DNA of 53,321 bases from an uncultured Eubacteriales bacterium (GTDB lineage: Bacteria; Bacillota; Clostridia; Christensenellales; CAG-917): contig URNP01000009.1 of assembly GCA_900549225.1 (NCBI GenBank), positions 1 to 53,321 of the forward strand, in the 5' to 3' direction. How positions within the stretch are numbered: position 1 is the stretch's first letter; each line of letters opens with the position of its first letter. The translations under genes and the position numbers were made by a program. The notes below the pieces were generated by a model. The model had not been told where the DNA came from. It did no database searches and was given only the letters and a program-made list of their open reading frames with translations. Below, piece by piece: positions 28,944-38,358 of the stretch.

Positions 28944-29047
28944 AATCGCTTGCTCCGCAATTTCTGTATATAATCTATCACAACTCTTTTGCAATCGCAA
29001 TACTTTCGGAGTTTTCTTTCAATGCTTTAATATATTTTAATATATTA

Positions 29048-29075
29048 AAAAAAGAACGCTTTGCGGCGTTCCTTT
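29048..29075 (-). terminator. Terminator of the lysine ABC transporter operon
   Basis: On the minus strand GAACGC-cgcaaa-GCGTTC followed by seven T, about 80 bases past the ATPase stop. Confidence 0.8.
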
Positions 29076-29152
29076 CTATGTGTTTTGCAATATAGGTATA
29101 TATTTTTTTGTTAAATTTTCGATTATCTATTCAACTGTTTTCAAAAAATATG

Positions 29153-30037
29153 TTAGCCGTTTTGCTTCTCTGCAAGCATACGGGAGAGGAACGCTTTGGT
29201 GCGATCTTCTTTGGGGGCGGTGAAGATTTGCTCGGGTGCGCCTTCTTCGACGATGACGCCGCCGTCCATAAATACGACCTTGTTTGCAACGTCGCGAGCA
29301 AAAGTCATCTCGTGCGTGACAACTATCATCGTAAGTCCCGATTTTGCAAGACCTTTCATAACTTCCAGCACTTCTCCCACCATTTCGGGATCGAGGGCGG
29401 AAGTGGGTTCGTCAAAGAGGATAACCTCGGGTGACATCGCAAGCGCACGAGCGATCGCCACGCGTTGTTTTTGACCGCCCGAAAGTTGGCGAGGCTTTGC
29501 GTTGACGTACGCGCTCATTCCAACGAGTTCGAGATATTTCATGGCAACCGCCGTTGCCTCGTCCTTTTTCATTTTAAGCACTTTTCTAGGACCTATCGTG
29601 CAGTTTGCAAGCACGTTAAGGTTGTTGAAAAGGTTGAAGGATTGAAACACCATAGTGACTTTTTCACGGTATTTGGGCGCGCTTTTAGTCTTCGTGACGT
29701 CTTCGCCGTGGTAGAGGATTTGTCCCGACGACGGAGATTCAAAGAGGTTGATGCAACGAAGCAGAGTGGATTTTCCGCTTCCCGACGAGCCGATTATGCA
29801 AGTGACGTCGCCTTTTTGAACGTCGAAATTAACGTCTTTGAGCACTTCGTGATTGCCGAAAGTTTTGCCGAGATGGCGCACTTCGATGATAGGTTCGCTC
29901 TCGGCGGCGTTTTGCGTTTCGTCGACGCAAATCGTTGTGTTTTGAGCATCTAACGCATCGTTTTGCAAAATTTCAACGTTTTGCATATTTTGAGAATCGG
30001 TGTTTGTCATATTCGTGTTTTCCTTTCTTTCGCTCAT
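29153..30037 (-). CDS. Polar amino acid ABC transporter ATPase (probable lysine uptake)
   Basis: A 294-residue ATPase of the GlnQ/HisP type. Walker A GSSGSGKST, signature LSGGQKQR, Walker B VILFDEPTSALD and switch VVTHEM are all intact. The first ~50 residues form an unusual Asn/Gln/Asp-rich, probably disordered extension before the ATPase core (IIEVRHLGKTFG). The start at 30037 follows GGGAGG and overlaps the preceding gene's stop (ATGA). Together with the fused receptor-permease upstream and the lysine riboswitch it should import lysine. Confidence 0.93.
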   Translation of the reverse strand: MSERKENTNMTNTDSQNMQNVEILQNDALDAQNTTICVDETQNAAESEPIIEVRHLGKTFGNHEVLKDVNFDVQKGDVTCIIGSSGSGKSTLLRCINLFESPSSGQILYHGEDVTKTKSAPKYREKVTMVFQSFNLFNNLNVLANCTIGPRKVLKMKKDEATAVAMKYLELVGMSAYVNAKPRQLSGGQKQRVAIARALAMSPEVILFDEPTSALDPEMVGEVLEVMKGLAKSGLTMIVVTHEMTFARDVANKVVFMDGGVIVEEGAPEQIFTAPKEDRTKAFLSRMLAEKQNG

Positions 30038-31677
30038 TGCTCGTTGCCTCCCATTGCTCTTTTCTCACGCAGAATTGAGTCTGCGTCCATATTTTGCGAA
30101 CCCATAATCTGATAATCCTTTTTGCCGTCCATTTTCTTTTCGATAAGGCGGAGGATTCTCGTTATCGTGAAGGTGAGGATAAAGTATATCGCTGCAACGA
30201 CGAGATAGGTTTCAAATATCGCATACGTGTTGAGTGCGATTGATTTGCCGTAGAAGAACAATTCCGTAAAGCCGATGACGTTGAGCACCGACGTGTCCTT
30301 TATGTTGATGACAAACTCGTTTGCCACGCTCGGCATAATGTTGCGAAGCACTTGAGGCAGAACGATATTCCACATAGTCTGCGAGTGCGTCATACCTATT
30401 GCCTGCGCGCCTTCAAACTGTCCTTTGTCTATTGATATGATGCCGCCTCTGACGATTTCCGCCATGTACGCGCCCGTGTTGATGGAAACGATGATAAGAC
30501 CAGCAACCGTGACGTTCATGGTGTTGCCGTCGTTGATGAGTGCAGAGCCCCAGAATATGACCATTGCCTGCACCATCATCGGAGTGCCTCTAAACACTTC
30601 GATATACGCCGACAAGATGAAGTCGCCTATTTTTTTGAGGATTTGAAGAGCCTTGTTGCTCGGCTCGCCCAAAGTGCGATACATGCCTATCAAAAGACCG
30701 ATAAACAAGCCTACGATCGTGCCGACTATTGCGACCAAAATCGTGTAGCCGACGCCTTTTAATATGGATAGATAATAGGTTTTGACGATATTTCCTATTC
30801 TTGAGAAGAAAGTCGTGGGCGCGTTGGTGTTCTCGGAAGAGAATTTGATCGCCTGTTCCATAATTTCGAGCCTGTCCTCTTTGGAGAGACTTAAAAGCAC
30901 GTTGTTGATGGCGTCTTTTTGGTCGTAACCGTATCTCATTCCGATTGCGATCTGCGTGTCTTCCGCACTTGCGGTGAAGCCCCCCGTAGTGTTGTTTTGG
31001 AGGTGTACATAGGTGAGATTTTCGTTTGATGCGCAGTCCGCAATAGCACCCGGCTCTTCCGCAACGTAGCCGTCAATTGTCTTTGCGTTCAGGGCAATGG
31101 TCATTTCGGGGAAGGTTGCCATAGGAGTGCCTGCCGTTATGCCGTGCGCCGCCGCTTGCTTCTGAAGTGCGTCGTCGTGGAAAGTGCCTTGTTGCGCAAC
31201 GAGTTTCGCACCCGAAAAATCGTCGAGAGTCTGCGCGTTTGCGTATTGTCCGTCCTTTCTCACAACGACCACGAGGTTGCTCTCGTAGTACGCTTCGGAA
31301 AAGTCGATTGACTCGCGCCTTTCCGACGTGGGGCTCATGCCTGCGATGACAAGATCGAGCGTGCCTGTTTTTACGCCCGGAACGAGCGAATCCCACTCGG
31401 TTTTCACGATGACGAGTTCGCGATCGAGCGCGTCTGCGATGCGCTTTGCAATCAAAACGTCGTAGCCGTTGGCGTAACCGTCGGCGTTTGAGATTTTCAC
31501 GGCGTCGTTTTTGTCCGTCTGTTGCGTGAAATTGAAGGGAATGTAGGCACATTCGAGTCCGACTACGAGTTTTTCACGCTCTTCGTCGTTCTCGTTGCAA
31601 GCAGTCATCAAAGCAAGACTGCTTGCAAAAACTGCCAAAACCAGCACAAAAACGATGATTTTGAAAGTTTTTTTCAT
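30034..31677 (-). CDS. Fused substrate-binding protein/permease of lysine ABC importer
   Basis: A 547-residue two-domain protein. N-terminal signal peptide with lipobox-like TAC (about residue 30), then an SBP_bac_3 amino-acid receptor (LVVGLECAYIPFNF, DVLIAKRIADAL, VIAGMSPTSERRESIDFSE.Y, about 40-270), a linker, and a GlnP/HisM-type permease with about five membrane helices (about 310-510; GVGYTILVAIVGTIVGL, EVFRGTPMMVQAM, QAIGMTHSQTMWNIVLPQ.L). Receptor-permease fusions are known in Bacillota (GlnP). AGGAGAAAC precedes the start. A lysine riboswitch lies immediately upstream, so lysine is the likely substrate. Confidence 0.93.
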   Translation of the reverse strand: MKKTFKIIVFVLVLAVFASSLALMTACNENDEEREKLVVGLECAYIPFNFTQQTDKNDAVKISNADGYANGYDVLIAKRIADALDRELVIVKTEWDSLVPGVKTGTLDLVIAGMSPTSERRESIDFSEAYYESNLVVVVRKDGQYANAQTLDDFSGAKLVAQQGTFHDDALQKQAAAHGITAGTPMATFPEMTIALNAKTIDGYVAEEPGAIADCASNENLTYVHLQNNTTGGFTASAEDTQIAIGMRYGYDQKDAINNVLLSLSKEDRLEIMEQAIKFSSENTNAPTTFFSRIGNIVKTYYLSILKGVGYTILVAIVGTIVGLFIGLLIGMYRTLGEPSNKALQILKKIGDFILSAYIEVFRGTPMMVQAMVIFWGSALINDGNTMNVTVAGLIIVSINTGAYMAEIVRGGIISIDKGQFEGAQAIGMTHSQTMWNIVLPQVLRNIMPSVANEFVINIKDTSVLNVIGFTELFFYGKSIALNTYAIFETYLVVAAIYFILTFTITRILRLIEKKMDGKKDYQIMGSQNMDADSILREKRAMGGNEQ

Positions 31678-31732
31678 AGTTGTTTCTCCTGCGAAAAGTA
31701 TTTTACAAATCGACGGGCAATCGCATCGGGGA

Positions 31733-31766
31733 TAAAAAAATCCGCAATGCCAACAACATTGCGGAT
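31733..31766 (-). terminator. Riboswitch-controlled terminator
   Basis: ATCCGCAATG-ttgttgg-CATTGCGGAT with seven T, directly behind the lysine aptamer. Its ATCCGC arm can alternatively pair with GCGGAT in the aptamer's 5' side (31931-31936), a natural anti-terminator arrangement. Confidence 0.85.
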
Positions 31767-31785
31767 ACGAAATATCGCTCAACGT

Positions 31786-31946
31786 TGATAGCGCTCCACC
31801 TTTCGGTGACAGTACAACGCATATTCTGCGTTGTCCCAAGAGCGACCGTTTCAGACCAAACGGACCGTTCTTTCGGCGGATTTTCCTTTGCCACCGCGAC
31901 GAAGTCTGCGCCGTCGGCTTGTTATAAAATCCGCACCTCTATCGAG
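31786..31946 (-). ncRNA. Lysine riboswitch (L-box) aptamer
   Basis: On the minus strand: P1 5' side GATAGAGGTGCGG, internal GGTGGCAAAGG and CCGCCGAAAGAA, then ACTGTCACCGAAAGGTGGAG and CGCTATC closing P1 (GATAG/CTATC). These match the L-box consensus strongly. It lies between a good promoter and a terminator and controls the fused receptor-permease and ATPase. Lysine binding should favour termination. Confidence 0.93.
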
Positions 31947-31957
31947 ATGATGGTCAA

Positions 31958-31986
31958 AGTGTATCACGGCAAGAGCACAATGTCCA
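31958..31986 (-). promoter_or_regulatory. Promoter of the lysine transporter operon
   Basis: On the minus strand TGGACA (31986-31981), a 17-base spacer, TACACT (31963-31958); transcription would start just ahead of the aptamer. Confidence 0.7.
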
Positions 31987-32103
31987 GCGATTTGGCACAA
32001 AATCGAAACAAAAATTTGCATACATCGAAGGCATATATCTATCAATGGTTGACTTTCGTGACATAAAATATTGTTGTATCGGTATAGAAATAAACAAATT
32101 TGA

Positions 32104-32171
32104 ATTAAAAAAAAAGACCCGTCCTAGCCAGTCAAAACGTCACCGGTGCGGACGGGTACTTATTGGTGGAC
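32104..32171 (-). repeat. tRNA-type terminator remnant, copy 1
   Basis: Read on the minus strand: TCCACCAATAAGTACCCGTCC, a spacer containing GGTGACGTTTTGACTGG, then GGACGGGTC and nine T. A near-identical ~60-base block occurs at 46163-46230 behind a partial tRNA-Ala 3' end; the stem differs by paired changes (CGTCC/GGACG versus CATCC/GGATG). It marks the left side of the hexuronate cluster. Confidence 0.7.
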
Positions 32172-32260
32172 GAAAACGTTTCGCAATCGCTCCAACATGA
32201 AGTTAAAGAATAGTCTTATAAAAATGGGAAAGACCACTGTTGAGTGGGCTGTTCTATGTT

Positions 32261-32617
32261 TTAATAAAAATCTTCTAAAACCAAACAATTGATTTTTTTG
32301 CTAAATGGAGTGCACGCATCAATGGCGAATATTCCGTCTCCGTAAAATGGAGAATGGTCCGCATCTTCATCGTATTGACTGCCTTTACTATTTTTAAGCA
32401 TTAAGTTGTCGCCGGTTCCATTTAATATGTTTTGCATTTTCTCTTCTTGAATCATTTTACTAATTTCTAAAGATTGGACAGTATAGTTTTCATTATAGTA
32501 AACTACTGATGGGCATATTCCAATAAGCTCTTCAGCAGTCATTTCTATAATAATTATTTCAGGTTCTTTTTTTTGCCAGTTAGTAGGCATTGTCCAAAGC
32601 TTTGCCCACGAGTGCAT
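32261..32617 (-). CDS. Hypothetical protein, possibly a gene fragment
   Basis: Unrecognised 118-residue frame (or 109 residues from an internal Met). It is acidic and hydrophilic, with no signal peptide or membrane helix (EIIIIEMTAEELIGICPSVV is the most structured stretch). No Shine-Dalgarno site precedes either start. It lies between the terminator remnant at 32104 and the hexuronate cluster, in AT-richer DNA. The flanks 32172-32260 and 32618-32782 show no other gene. It may be the decayed end of a mobile-element gene. Confidence 0.35.
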   Translation of the reverse strand: MHSWAKLWTMPTNWQKKEPEIIIIEMTAEELIGICPSVVYYNENYTVQSLEISKMIQEEKMQNILNGTGDNLMLKNSKGSQYDEDADHSPFYGDGIFAIDACTPFSKKINCLVLEDFY

Positions 32618-32782
32618 CTTTGACCGTCACGACTATTTGGACTATGACAAAATGCGCTCAATATGCACTGCCACAATCAAGAACTTGTTTGATTAATCAA
32701 TATTTTAAATGTCAAAACCGACAAAATAAACCATTCTTTTTGTCAAAACAATCAAAATCAATCTTCATCGGCACAACAAAAA

Positions 32783-32808
32783 AACGGACTGAAATCAGTC
32801 CGTTTTTT
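32783..32808 (-). terminator. Terminator of the hexuronate operon
   Basis: AACGGACTGA-aa-TCAGTCCGTT with poly-A/T flanks, 17 bases beyond the transporter stop. Confidence 0.85.
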
Positions 32809-32824
32809 GTTGATTGATTTTTGG

Positions 32825-34417
32825 TTATGCTTGGGCGGGGGCAGGTACTGTTTCAGTTGAAACTTCTTCTATCACGTTGCCAAAAATGATGACTTCTGCT
32901 TTGTCCGTGCCGTCGTCTGGTTGTGCTCCCTTTGCAAGTTGGATTGCAATACGTGCGTTCTTATCGCGGAGGAATTCCGTGTTCTCGATGACCTTTTTCT
33001 TGTTCAGATTGTACACAAAGAAGAATGCCACGAAGATGAGGATTGAACCAACCAAAGGAAGTACAATGGACAGAGTCAACAGGTTTTGTGAAGTTTGAGG
33101 AGTGGTTGCTTGGACGTTTGTTGAGTCAAATCCAACCAAGCCTGCAAGGGCTGCTACCAGCGCAGAGCCTATTCCTTGTGCTGCCTTTCTTGCAAGGGAG
33201 TAAGTTGCGTACACACTTGCTTCGTCACGCTTGCCAAATTGCTCTTTTGTGAGATAGGTTGCGTAGAGGTTTTTGCCGTCTTTCTTTGCTGTCCTCACTT
33301 CTTGCTCGTCAACACAGTCTGCCACCATTGACCAAGTGCCAAGGTTCAAGGGAGCTGATGCCAACATTGCAACGCCGAGGCAAACTGCGTATGCCCACAT
33401 ACCTGCGCTTGTTCTGGGGAAAGGAATGATCAGCATAATCACAAGCACGGCGATTGCCACCAAGTTGGGCCACATTGCAATCTCTTTCTTTCCGAACTTT
33501 CTTGTAAGTTTGCCCATAAAGGGGATGACGAACATCATAGGCAACATCATGACGATGCCGACCGTGCCTGACGCCTTTGCGTCACCGAAGAAGAGTTGGC
33601 ACACGAGAGGCAAAGTGGTTGCGTAGGACATGACAAACACAAGTTGGCTGAATGATGCAAGACACATACCGAGTGCAGCACGGTTTGTGACAAAGCCTTT
33701 GAGTGTTTGAAGATAGTTGAATTTTTCTTTGGGTTTTTCAACTTGTTTTCTTTCTTTCGTAAGGAAGCAAGTGAGCATAAATCCGCCGATTGCAGCAACC
33801 CCACAAGCCAGTGCTACCCACACGAAAACCTCAGGAAGGAGAGGCTCGATATTTGTGACCGGATCTGCCTCGCCGTAAATGAGTCTAGGCACGATGATCA
33901 TCATAGGAAGCATTGCGACGCCTGCGCCAATACTGCGAAGTGATGAAAGTGATGCTCTGTGACCGGAATCGTCGGTGAGGGCTGCGTTGAGCGAGCCGTA
34001 AGGCACGTTTGCAGCGGTGTATGCAACAGACCACACACAGTACATAACAAGCACGTATGCAAATCTGCCCCAGTAGGAGAGTGCTCTGACGTCAAGGAAC
34101 AAAAGCACCGTCGTAAGTGCGATTGCAAAGGCGCCACAGAAAATCCAAGGAATATATTTGCCATGTCTACCAGGCTTTCTTGCGTCAACCAACGCGCCGA
34201 TGATGGGATCGTTGATTGCGTCAAAAATCTTTGAAATGATGACGATGACCCCCCAGTGTCCCATGGTAAGTCCAAGACCTTGGGTGACAAACAACATCAA
34301 AAAACAGCTGATAAGTTGGAAACTCATGTTGCAACCGAAGTCGCCCATCATGTATCCAATCTTATCTCTATTGCCAAAAGGTCTATCAATGGGGGTATTG
34401 ATTTTCTTCTCTTTCAT
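32825..34417 (-). CDS. GPH family sugar (glucuronide) transporter
   Basis: A 530-residue major-facilitator-like symporter of the glycoside-pentoside-hexuronide family (UidB, MelB, XynB relatives). About 12 membrane helices; diagnostic pieces are GYMMGDFGCNMSFQ, DAINDPIIGALVDARKPGRHGKY (the cytoplasmic motif after helix 2) and YTAANVPYGSLNAALTDD. An insert near residue 370 (EQEVRTAKKDGKNLYATYL) lies in the central loop region. GGGAG precedes the start. It is the last gene of the cluster, 19 bases after the GH2 gene, so it probably brings in glucuronides or hexuronates. Confidence 0.9.
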   Translation of the reverse strand: MKEKKINTPIDRPFGNRDKIGYMMGDFGCNMSFQLISCFLMLFVTQGLGLTMGHWGVIVIISKIFDAINDPIIGALVDARKPGRHGKYIPWIFCGAFAIALTTVLLFLDVRALSYWGRFAYVLVMYCVWSVAYTAANVPYGSLNAALTDDSGHRASLSSLRSIGAGVAMLPMMIIVPRLIYGEADPVTNIEPLLPEVFVWVALACGVAAIGGFMLTCFLTKERKQVEKPKEKFNYLQTLKGFVTNRAALGMCLASFSQLVFVMSYATTLPLVCQLFFGDAKASGTVGIVMMLPMMFVIPFMGKLTRKFGKKEIAMWPNLVAIAVLVIMLIIPFPRTSAGMWAYAVCLGVAMLASAPLNLGTWSMVADCVDEQEVRTAKKDGKNLYATYLTKEQFGKRDEASVYATYSLARKAAQGIGSALVAALAGLVGFDSTNVQATTPQTSQNLLTLSIVLPLVGSILIFVAFFFVYNLNKKKVIENTEFLRDKNARIAIQLAKGAQPDDGTDKAEVIIFGNVIEEVSTETVPAPAQA

Positions 34418-34435
34418 AATATCTCCCTTCCTTGC

Positions 34436-36700
34436 TTACTTTTGGGGCTTCTTGATTTTGTTCAGCATTTCGTTGACTTCAAAGAGCATTTCGGCTGTCA
34501 CTTTGTCTCCTGCCAAGCCTGCGATACGTTCAATGGTCATACTGCTTGCAAGCTTCATCATACCCTTGCTGATTTTCACTTCGCCTTTTGACTGGCTGTC
34601 AGGGCCTGACATCATCATTTTGACCACTCTGTCCATAAGACTATTGATGAGGGCTTCGCCTTCTTCGGTTGCCATAATGTTACCAAGTTTGTCCTTGATT
34701 GAGAAATATCCTTCGGGGAACTTGAAGTCAAATTCATTGTTTTTGTCAAACCAGTTGTCCACCTTTGCTTCTGTCTTCAAGATATATCCTTGATAAGGCT
34801 TTCTCACGTACTTGATTGATGCTTCATCACTGACGTCACCGCTGACTGCCTTGATCTTGGTTGCACCGAGAATCTTGAGAGGCACTTTAAAGGTGAAGAT
34901 ATACTTGCCTTCTTGAGTTGCGAATTCCTTGCCATTAACGTAGAGAGTCACCTTGTCGCAGTTGCTGTACACCTTGACTGTGGTGGTCTTTTCTGCACGA
35001 TAGTAATATCTCTTTGAGGTGATGTGGACGAAAGGATCGGTGGTCCAGTATGCTTTGTAGATGTAGAAGCTGTCCTTCTTTATCTTTCTATCGTAAGTGA
35101 CGAGGCCCTTGTTGTTGCGTCCTGCAACACCGCCTTCGTTTCTGCCGTCAACGCCGAAGTCAAACATATTCCAAACGTGGGTTGCCCAGAGGTAAGGACG
35201 TTCTGCAAAAATGCGGAGGAGGTTTTCGTGATAATATGCTTGATATTCTTCACTGTAGTCACCTTGCTTGGGGTCTGAGTTATGCCAAGTGAGGATTGCT
35301 TCACAGCCGTATTCGCTGATGCCGATTGTTCTGTCGGGGCGTGCTGCTCTAAAGTCGTCAAGCCATTCTGCGTTGCCGTTGACGTCGCCCATATACCAGC
35401 CGAAATAGTGGTTGTATGACATGATGTCGGGGAGGTCGATGATGGGAGAGTTTATGTCAAGCATTGTCACGTTTGCCATGGTTGTGGGACGAGTTTTGTC
35501 CATATCGTGGCAAAGGTCGTTGAGTCTGTGGTGGAGTGCCATCATCTCTTCACTTTCACCGGTGATGGTGATTTCATTGCTCAGTCCCCAACAGAAGATT
35601 GATGCGTGGTTGTAGTTTTGTGTGATGAGTTCCTTCATTTGGCTCACTGCGTTTTCATCGCCGTTGGCAAGATGTGATGAAATGTAGGGGATTTCTGCCC
35701 AGACCACCATACCGTATTCGTCGCAGAGGTCATAGAAGTATTGGTCGTGTTGATAGTGTGCAAGACGGATTGTGTTTGCGCCCAGTTCCTTGATGAGGTC
35801 CATGTCTTCCTTGTGTTCCTTTTCGGTGATTGCCCAACCCATATCTTGTCTGTCTTGGTGACGGGATACGCCGTGGAGGGGATATTTTCTGCCGTTGAGC
35901 CAGAAGCCGTCTTTGTCTGCCTTCATTGTGCGGACACCAAAGCGGACAACTCTTTCATCGCTGTCGTTGTCTGTGGTGAGAGTGACTTTTGCTGTGTAGA
36001 GTGCAGGGTTTTCAACGCCGTCCCAAAGAGTGGGATTTTCAAGGGTGTAGGTGAGGGTTGTTTTTGCAGTTGCAGGTGCTTCTGCCGTTGCCACCACTTC
36101 GCCATCAAAGAGGATGTCGCACTTTACTGTCCCGCCGTCGGTTGCACCGGTGATATAGCTTTCCACCGTGACTGTTGCACTGCCGTCTTCGTTGACGATG
36201 GGTGTCACTTTAACGCCTTCTCCACCCAGATAGTCAAGGTCAAATCTCACTGCGGGTGCTTCGATGATATACACGTTTCTGTAGATACCGCCAAAGAAAG
36301 TGAAGTCTGCCATTTGAGGATAGACTCTGTCGTTTGCGGAGTTGTCTGCGGACACGATGATTGTGTTTTCGCCGTCAACAAGTTGGTCGGTGATGTTGGC
36401 ACGGAAGGTTGAAAAACCGCCTTCGTGATATGCAACGGACACGCCGTTGACAAACACTTCACTCATTGCGTTGACACCACGGAATTCAAGATAATACACC
36501 TTGTTTTCCTTTTTGGTGAGAGCTATTTTCTTTCTATAGAAACACTTGCCACGGAAATAATCGTTTCCGCCGTCTTGACCGTCAAGGTTGTTCCAAGTGT
36601 GGGGCAAATTGACTTTGATGCTTTTAATTGCGTCCATTTCTTCAATGCTGTTGCAGTTTTTGAAGAAACGCCATCCTGTGTTGATAAGTACTCTGCTCAT
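34436..36700 (-). CDS. GH2 glycosidase (beta-glucuronidase or beta-galactosidase type)
   Basis: A 754-residue retaining glycosidase. N-terminal sugar-binding jelly roll (about 1-170), Ig-like domain (about 175-270), TIM barrel (about 275-560) with acid/base Glu in WGLSNEIT and nucleophile Glu in GISEYGCE, then beta domains of the DUF4982 kind and a ~110-residue helical tail. The NNKG sequence after EGGVAGR resembles the NxKG carboxylate-recognition motif of beta-glucuronidases, but NDKG is also seen in related beta-galactosidases. Its place in a hexuronate operon favours glucuronidase. No signal peptide: it acts on imported glycosides. Confidence 0.87.
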   Translation of the reverse strand: MSRVLINTGWRFFKNCNSIEEMDAIKSIKVNLPHTWNNLDGQDGGNDYFRGKCFYRKKIALTKKENKVYYLEFRGVNAMSEVFVNGVSVAYHEGGFSTFRANITDQLVDGENTIIVSADNSANDRVYPQMADFTFFGGIYRNVYIIEAPAVRFDLDYLGGEGVKVTPIVNEDGSATVTVESYITGATDGGTVKCDILFDGEVVATAEAPATAKTTLTYTLENPTLWDGVENPALYTAKVTLTTDNDSDERVVRFGVRTMKADKDGFWLNGRKYPLHGVSRHQDRQDMGWAITEKEHKEDMDLIKELGANTIRLAHYQHDQYFYDLCDEYGMVVWAEIPYISSHLANGDENAVSQMKELITQNYNHASIFCWGLSNEITITGESEEMMALHHRLNDLCHDMDKTRPTTMANVTMLDINSPIIDLPDIMSYNHYFGWYMGDVNGNAEWLDDFRAARPDRTIGISEYGCEAILTWHNSDPKQGDYSEEYQAYYHENLLRIFAERPYLWATHVWNMFDFGVDGRNEGGVAGRNNKGLVTYDRKIKKDSFYIYKAYWTTDPFVHITSKRYYYRAEKTTTVKVYSNCDKVTLYVNGKEFATQEGKYIFTFKVPLKILGATKIKAVSGDVSDEASIKYVRKPYQGYILKTEAKVDNWFDKNNEFDFKFPEGYFSIKDKLGNIMATEEGEALINSLMDRVVKMMMSGPDSQSKGEVKISKGMMKLASSMTIERIAGLAGDKVTAEMLFEVNEMLNKIKKPQK

Positions 36701-36722
36701 ATATTCTCTCCTTTATTATAAT

Positions 36723-37742
36723 CTATCTTTGCACTCTACCGCTTCCGCCGTTTTTGATGAGTGACTGTACTTCCTTGACACCGACACGATTGAAGTCGCC
36801 TTCAATGGTGTGTTTCAGTGCGCTTGCTGCCACTGCAAACTCGAGCGCGTCTTGGTTGGTGTAGCCGTTGGTGAGGCCGTAGATGAGCCCTGCACCAAAG
36901 CTGTCACCACCACCGACTCTATCTACGATGTGCAGTGAATATTTGTTTGAGAAGTGTGCTACGCCGTCAGCGTAAAGCATTGCAGACCAATCGTTGTCGT
37001 TGGCTGAAAAACTTTCGCGGAGAGTGATTGCCACTTTCTTAAATCCGAATTTGTCAGTGAGTTTTTTGGCTACACCCACGTATCCATCACGGCTCAATGC
37101 ACCCTTTTCAATGTCGGTGCCGTCCGCTTCAATACCGAAGACGTCCTTTGCGTCTTCCTCATTGCAAATGCACAGGTCAACGTAAGGCATAAGGCTTGTC
37201 ATAACCTCTTTTGCCTTTTCTCTTGACCAAAGTTTTTTGCGGTAGTTAAGGTCACAACTGACACTTAATCCCTTTGCTTTTGCAACTTTAAGTGCGTTTA
37301 AGGTCACTTTGGCAAGTTCATCACTGAGGGCGGGAGTGATGCCTGTGAAGTGGAACCAGTCTGCTCCGGTGAAGATTTTGTCCCAGTCAAAGTCGCTGTC
37401 GGTTGCTGTTGAAATTGATGAGTGTGCTCTGTCGTAGATGACGTTTGAAGGACGGCAAGATGCACCCTTCTCCATATAATAGACACCCATTCTTTCACCG
37501 CCACGTGCGATGAATTTTGTGTCAACGCCAAAGCCACGAAGCTCTCTGATGCAGGCTTCTGCGATTGCGTTTTCAGGGAGTTTTGTCACAAATGCGGCAT
37601 CTCCGCCAAAGTTTGCAATGGACACTGCAACGTTTGCTTCGCCGCCACCAAAAGTGCCGTTGAGGACAGGGGTTTGGAAAAGACGGTTGTAGCCCTCAGG
37701 GGCAAAACGCAGCATAATTTCGCCAAACGTAATTACTCTCAT
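36723..37742 (-). CDS. kdgK: 2-keto-3-deoxygluconate kinase
   Basis: Phosphorylates KDG to KDPG. The 339-residue PfkB-family kinase shows ITFGEIMLRFAPEG at the N-terminus, NVAVSIANFGGDAAFVTKLPENAIAE (substrate lid region) and the PfkB signature DRVGGGDSFGAGLIYGL near residue 270, containing the catalytic Asp and anion hole. AGGAG precedes the ATG, and the start overlaps the eda stop by four bases, indicating coupling. With eda it forms the last two steps of hexuronate breakdown. Confidence 0.92.
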   Translation of the reverse strand: MRVITFGEIMLRFAPEGYNRLFQTPVLNGTFGGGEANVAVSIANFGGDAAFVTKLPENAIAEACIRELRGFGVDTKFIARGGERMGVYYMEKGASCRPSNVIYDRAHSSISTATDSDFDWDKIFTGADWFHFTGITPALSDELAKVTLNALKVAKAKGLSVSCDLNYRKKLWSREKAKEVMTSLMPYVDLCICNEEDAKDVFGIEADGTDIEKGALSRDGYVGVAKKLTDKFGFKKVAITLRESFSANDNDWSAMLYADGVAHFSNKYSLHIVDRVGGGDSFGAGLIYGLTNGYTNQDALEFAVAASALKHTIEGDFNRVGVKEVQSLIKNGGSGRVQR

Positions 37743-38350
37743 ATATACTCCTTTGCGATTTCCACCGCACGTCTTGATGCGGTTTCGATGTCGCTTTCAG
37801 TTCCTTTCATCATCCAGCTTCCACCTGCGCCAAGTACGAATTTTTGTCCAAGGAATTCGTGGAGATTGCTTTCACCAACACCGCCTGTAGGCACAAAGCG
37901 GACGTCAGGAAATGCTGCTGACAATGCTTTCATTGTTTTGATTCCGCCAAAGTCGCTGGCAGGGAAAAACTTGAGGACGTTGAGACCAACTGCCTTTGCC
38001 ATCATAACCTCTGTGGGGGTGATGACGCCGGGGATATAGGGTACGTCACGGGAGATACACTCTTCTGCCACTTCCTTTGAAAAGCCGGGGGACACAACAA
38101 ACTTTGCCCCAAGGTCAAGGGCCTTCACGCATTGTTCTTTATTGATGATTGTGCCAACGCCCACAAGCATATCGGGGAAAGTCTTGACTGCCAGTGCAAG
38201 GCAATCGGGTGCACAAGATGTACGGAAAGTGATTTCCGCCACGTTGATGCCCCCACGCTTCAATGCGCTGAGTTTGGGGATTGTTTCGTCAATGCTGTTC
38301 AGCACTACAACGGGCACTACTTTGTTTGTGTTGAAAAATGAAAAGTCCAT
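37739..38350 (-). CDS. eda: 2-keto-3-deoxy-6-phosphogluconate aldolase
   Basis: Cleaves KDPG to pyruvate and glyceraldehyde-3-phosphate. A 203-residue class I aldolase of the Eda type: VAEITFRT (with the catalytic Glu), GVGTIINKEQ, GAKFVVSPGF, IPGVITPTEVMMA, LKFFPAS (Schiff-base Lys) and FVPTGGV. The start at 38350 is chosen because AGAGG sits 5 bases upstream, inside the preceding gene's stop; a GTG two codons earlier is possible. Its stop overlaps the kdgK start. Confidence 0.94.
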   Translation of the reverse strand: MDFSFFNTNKVVPVVVLNSIDETIPKLSALKRGGINVAEITFRTSCAPDCLALAVKTFPDMLVGVGTIINKEQCVKALDLGAKFVVSPGFSKEVAEECISRDVPYIPGVITPTEVMMAKAVGLNVLKFFPASDFGGIKTMKALSAAFPDVRFVPTGGVGESNLHEFLGQKFVLGAGGSWMMKGTESDIETASRRAVEIAKEYI

Positions 38351-38358
38351 AGTCACCT

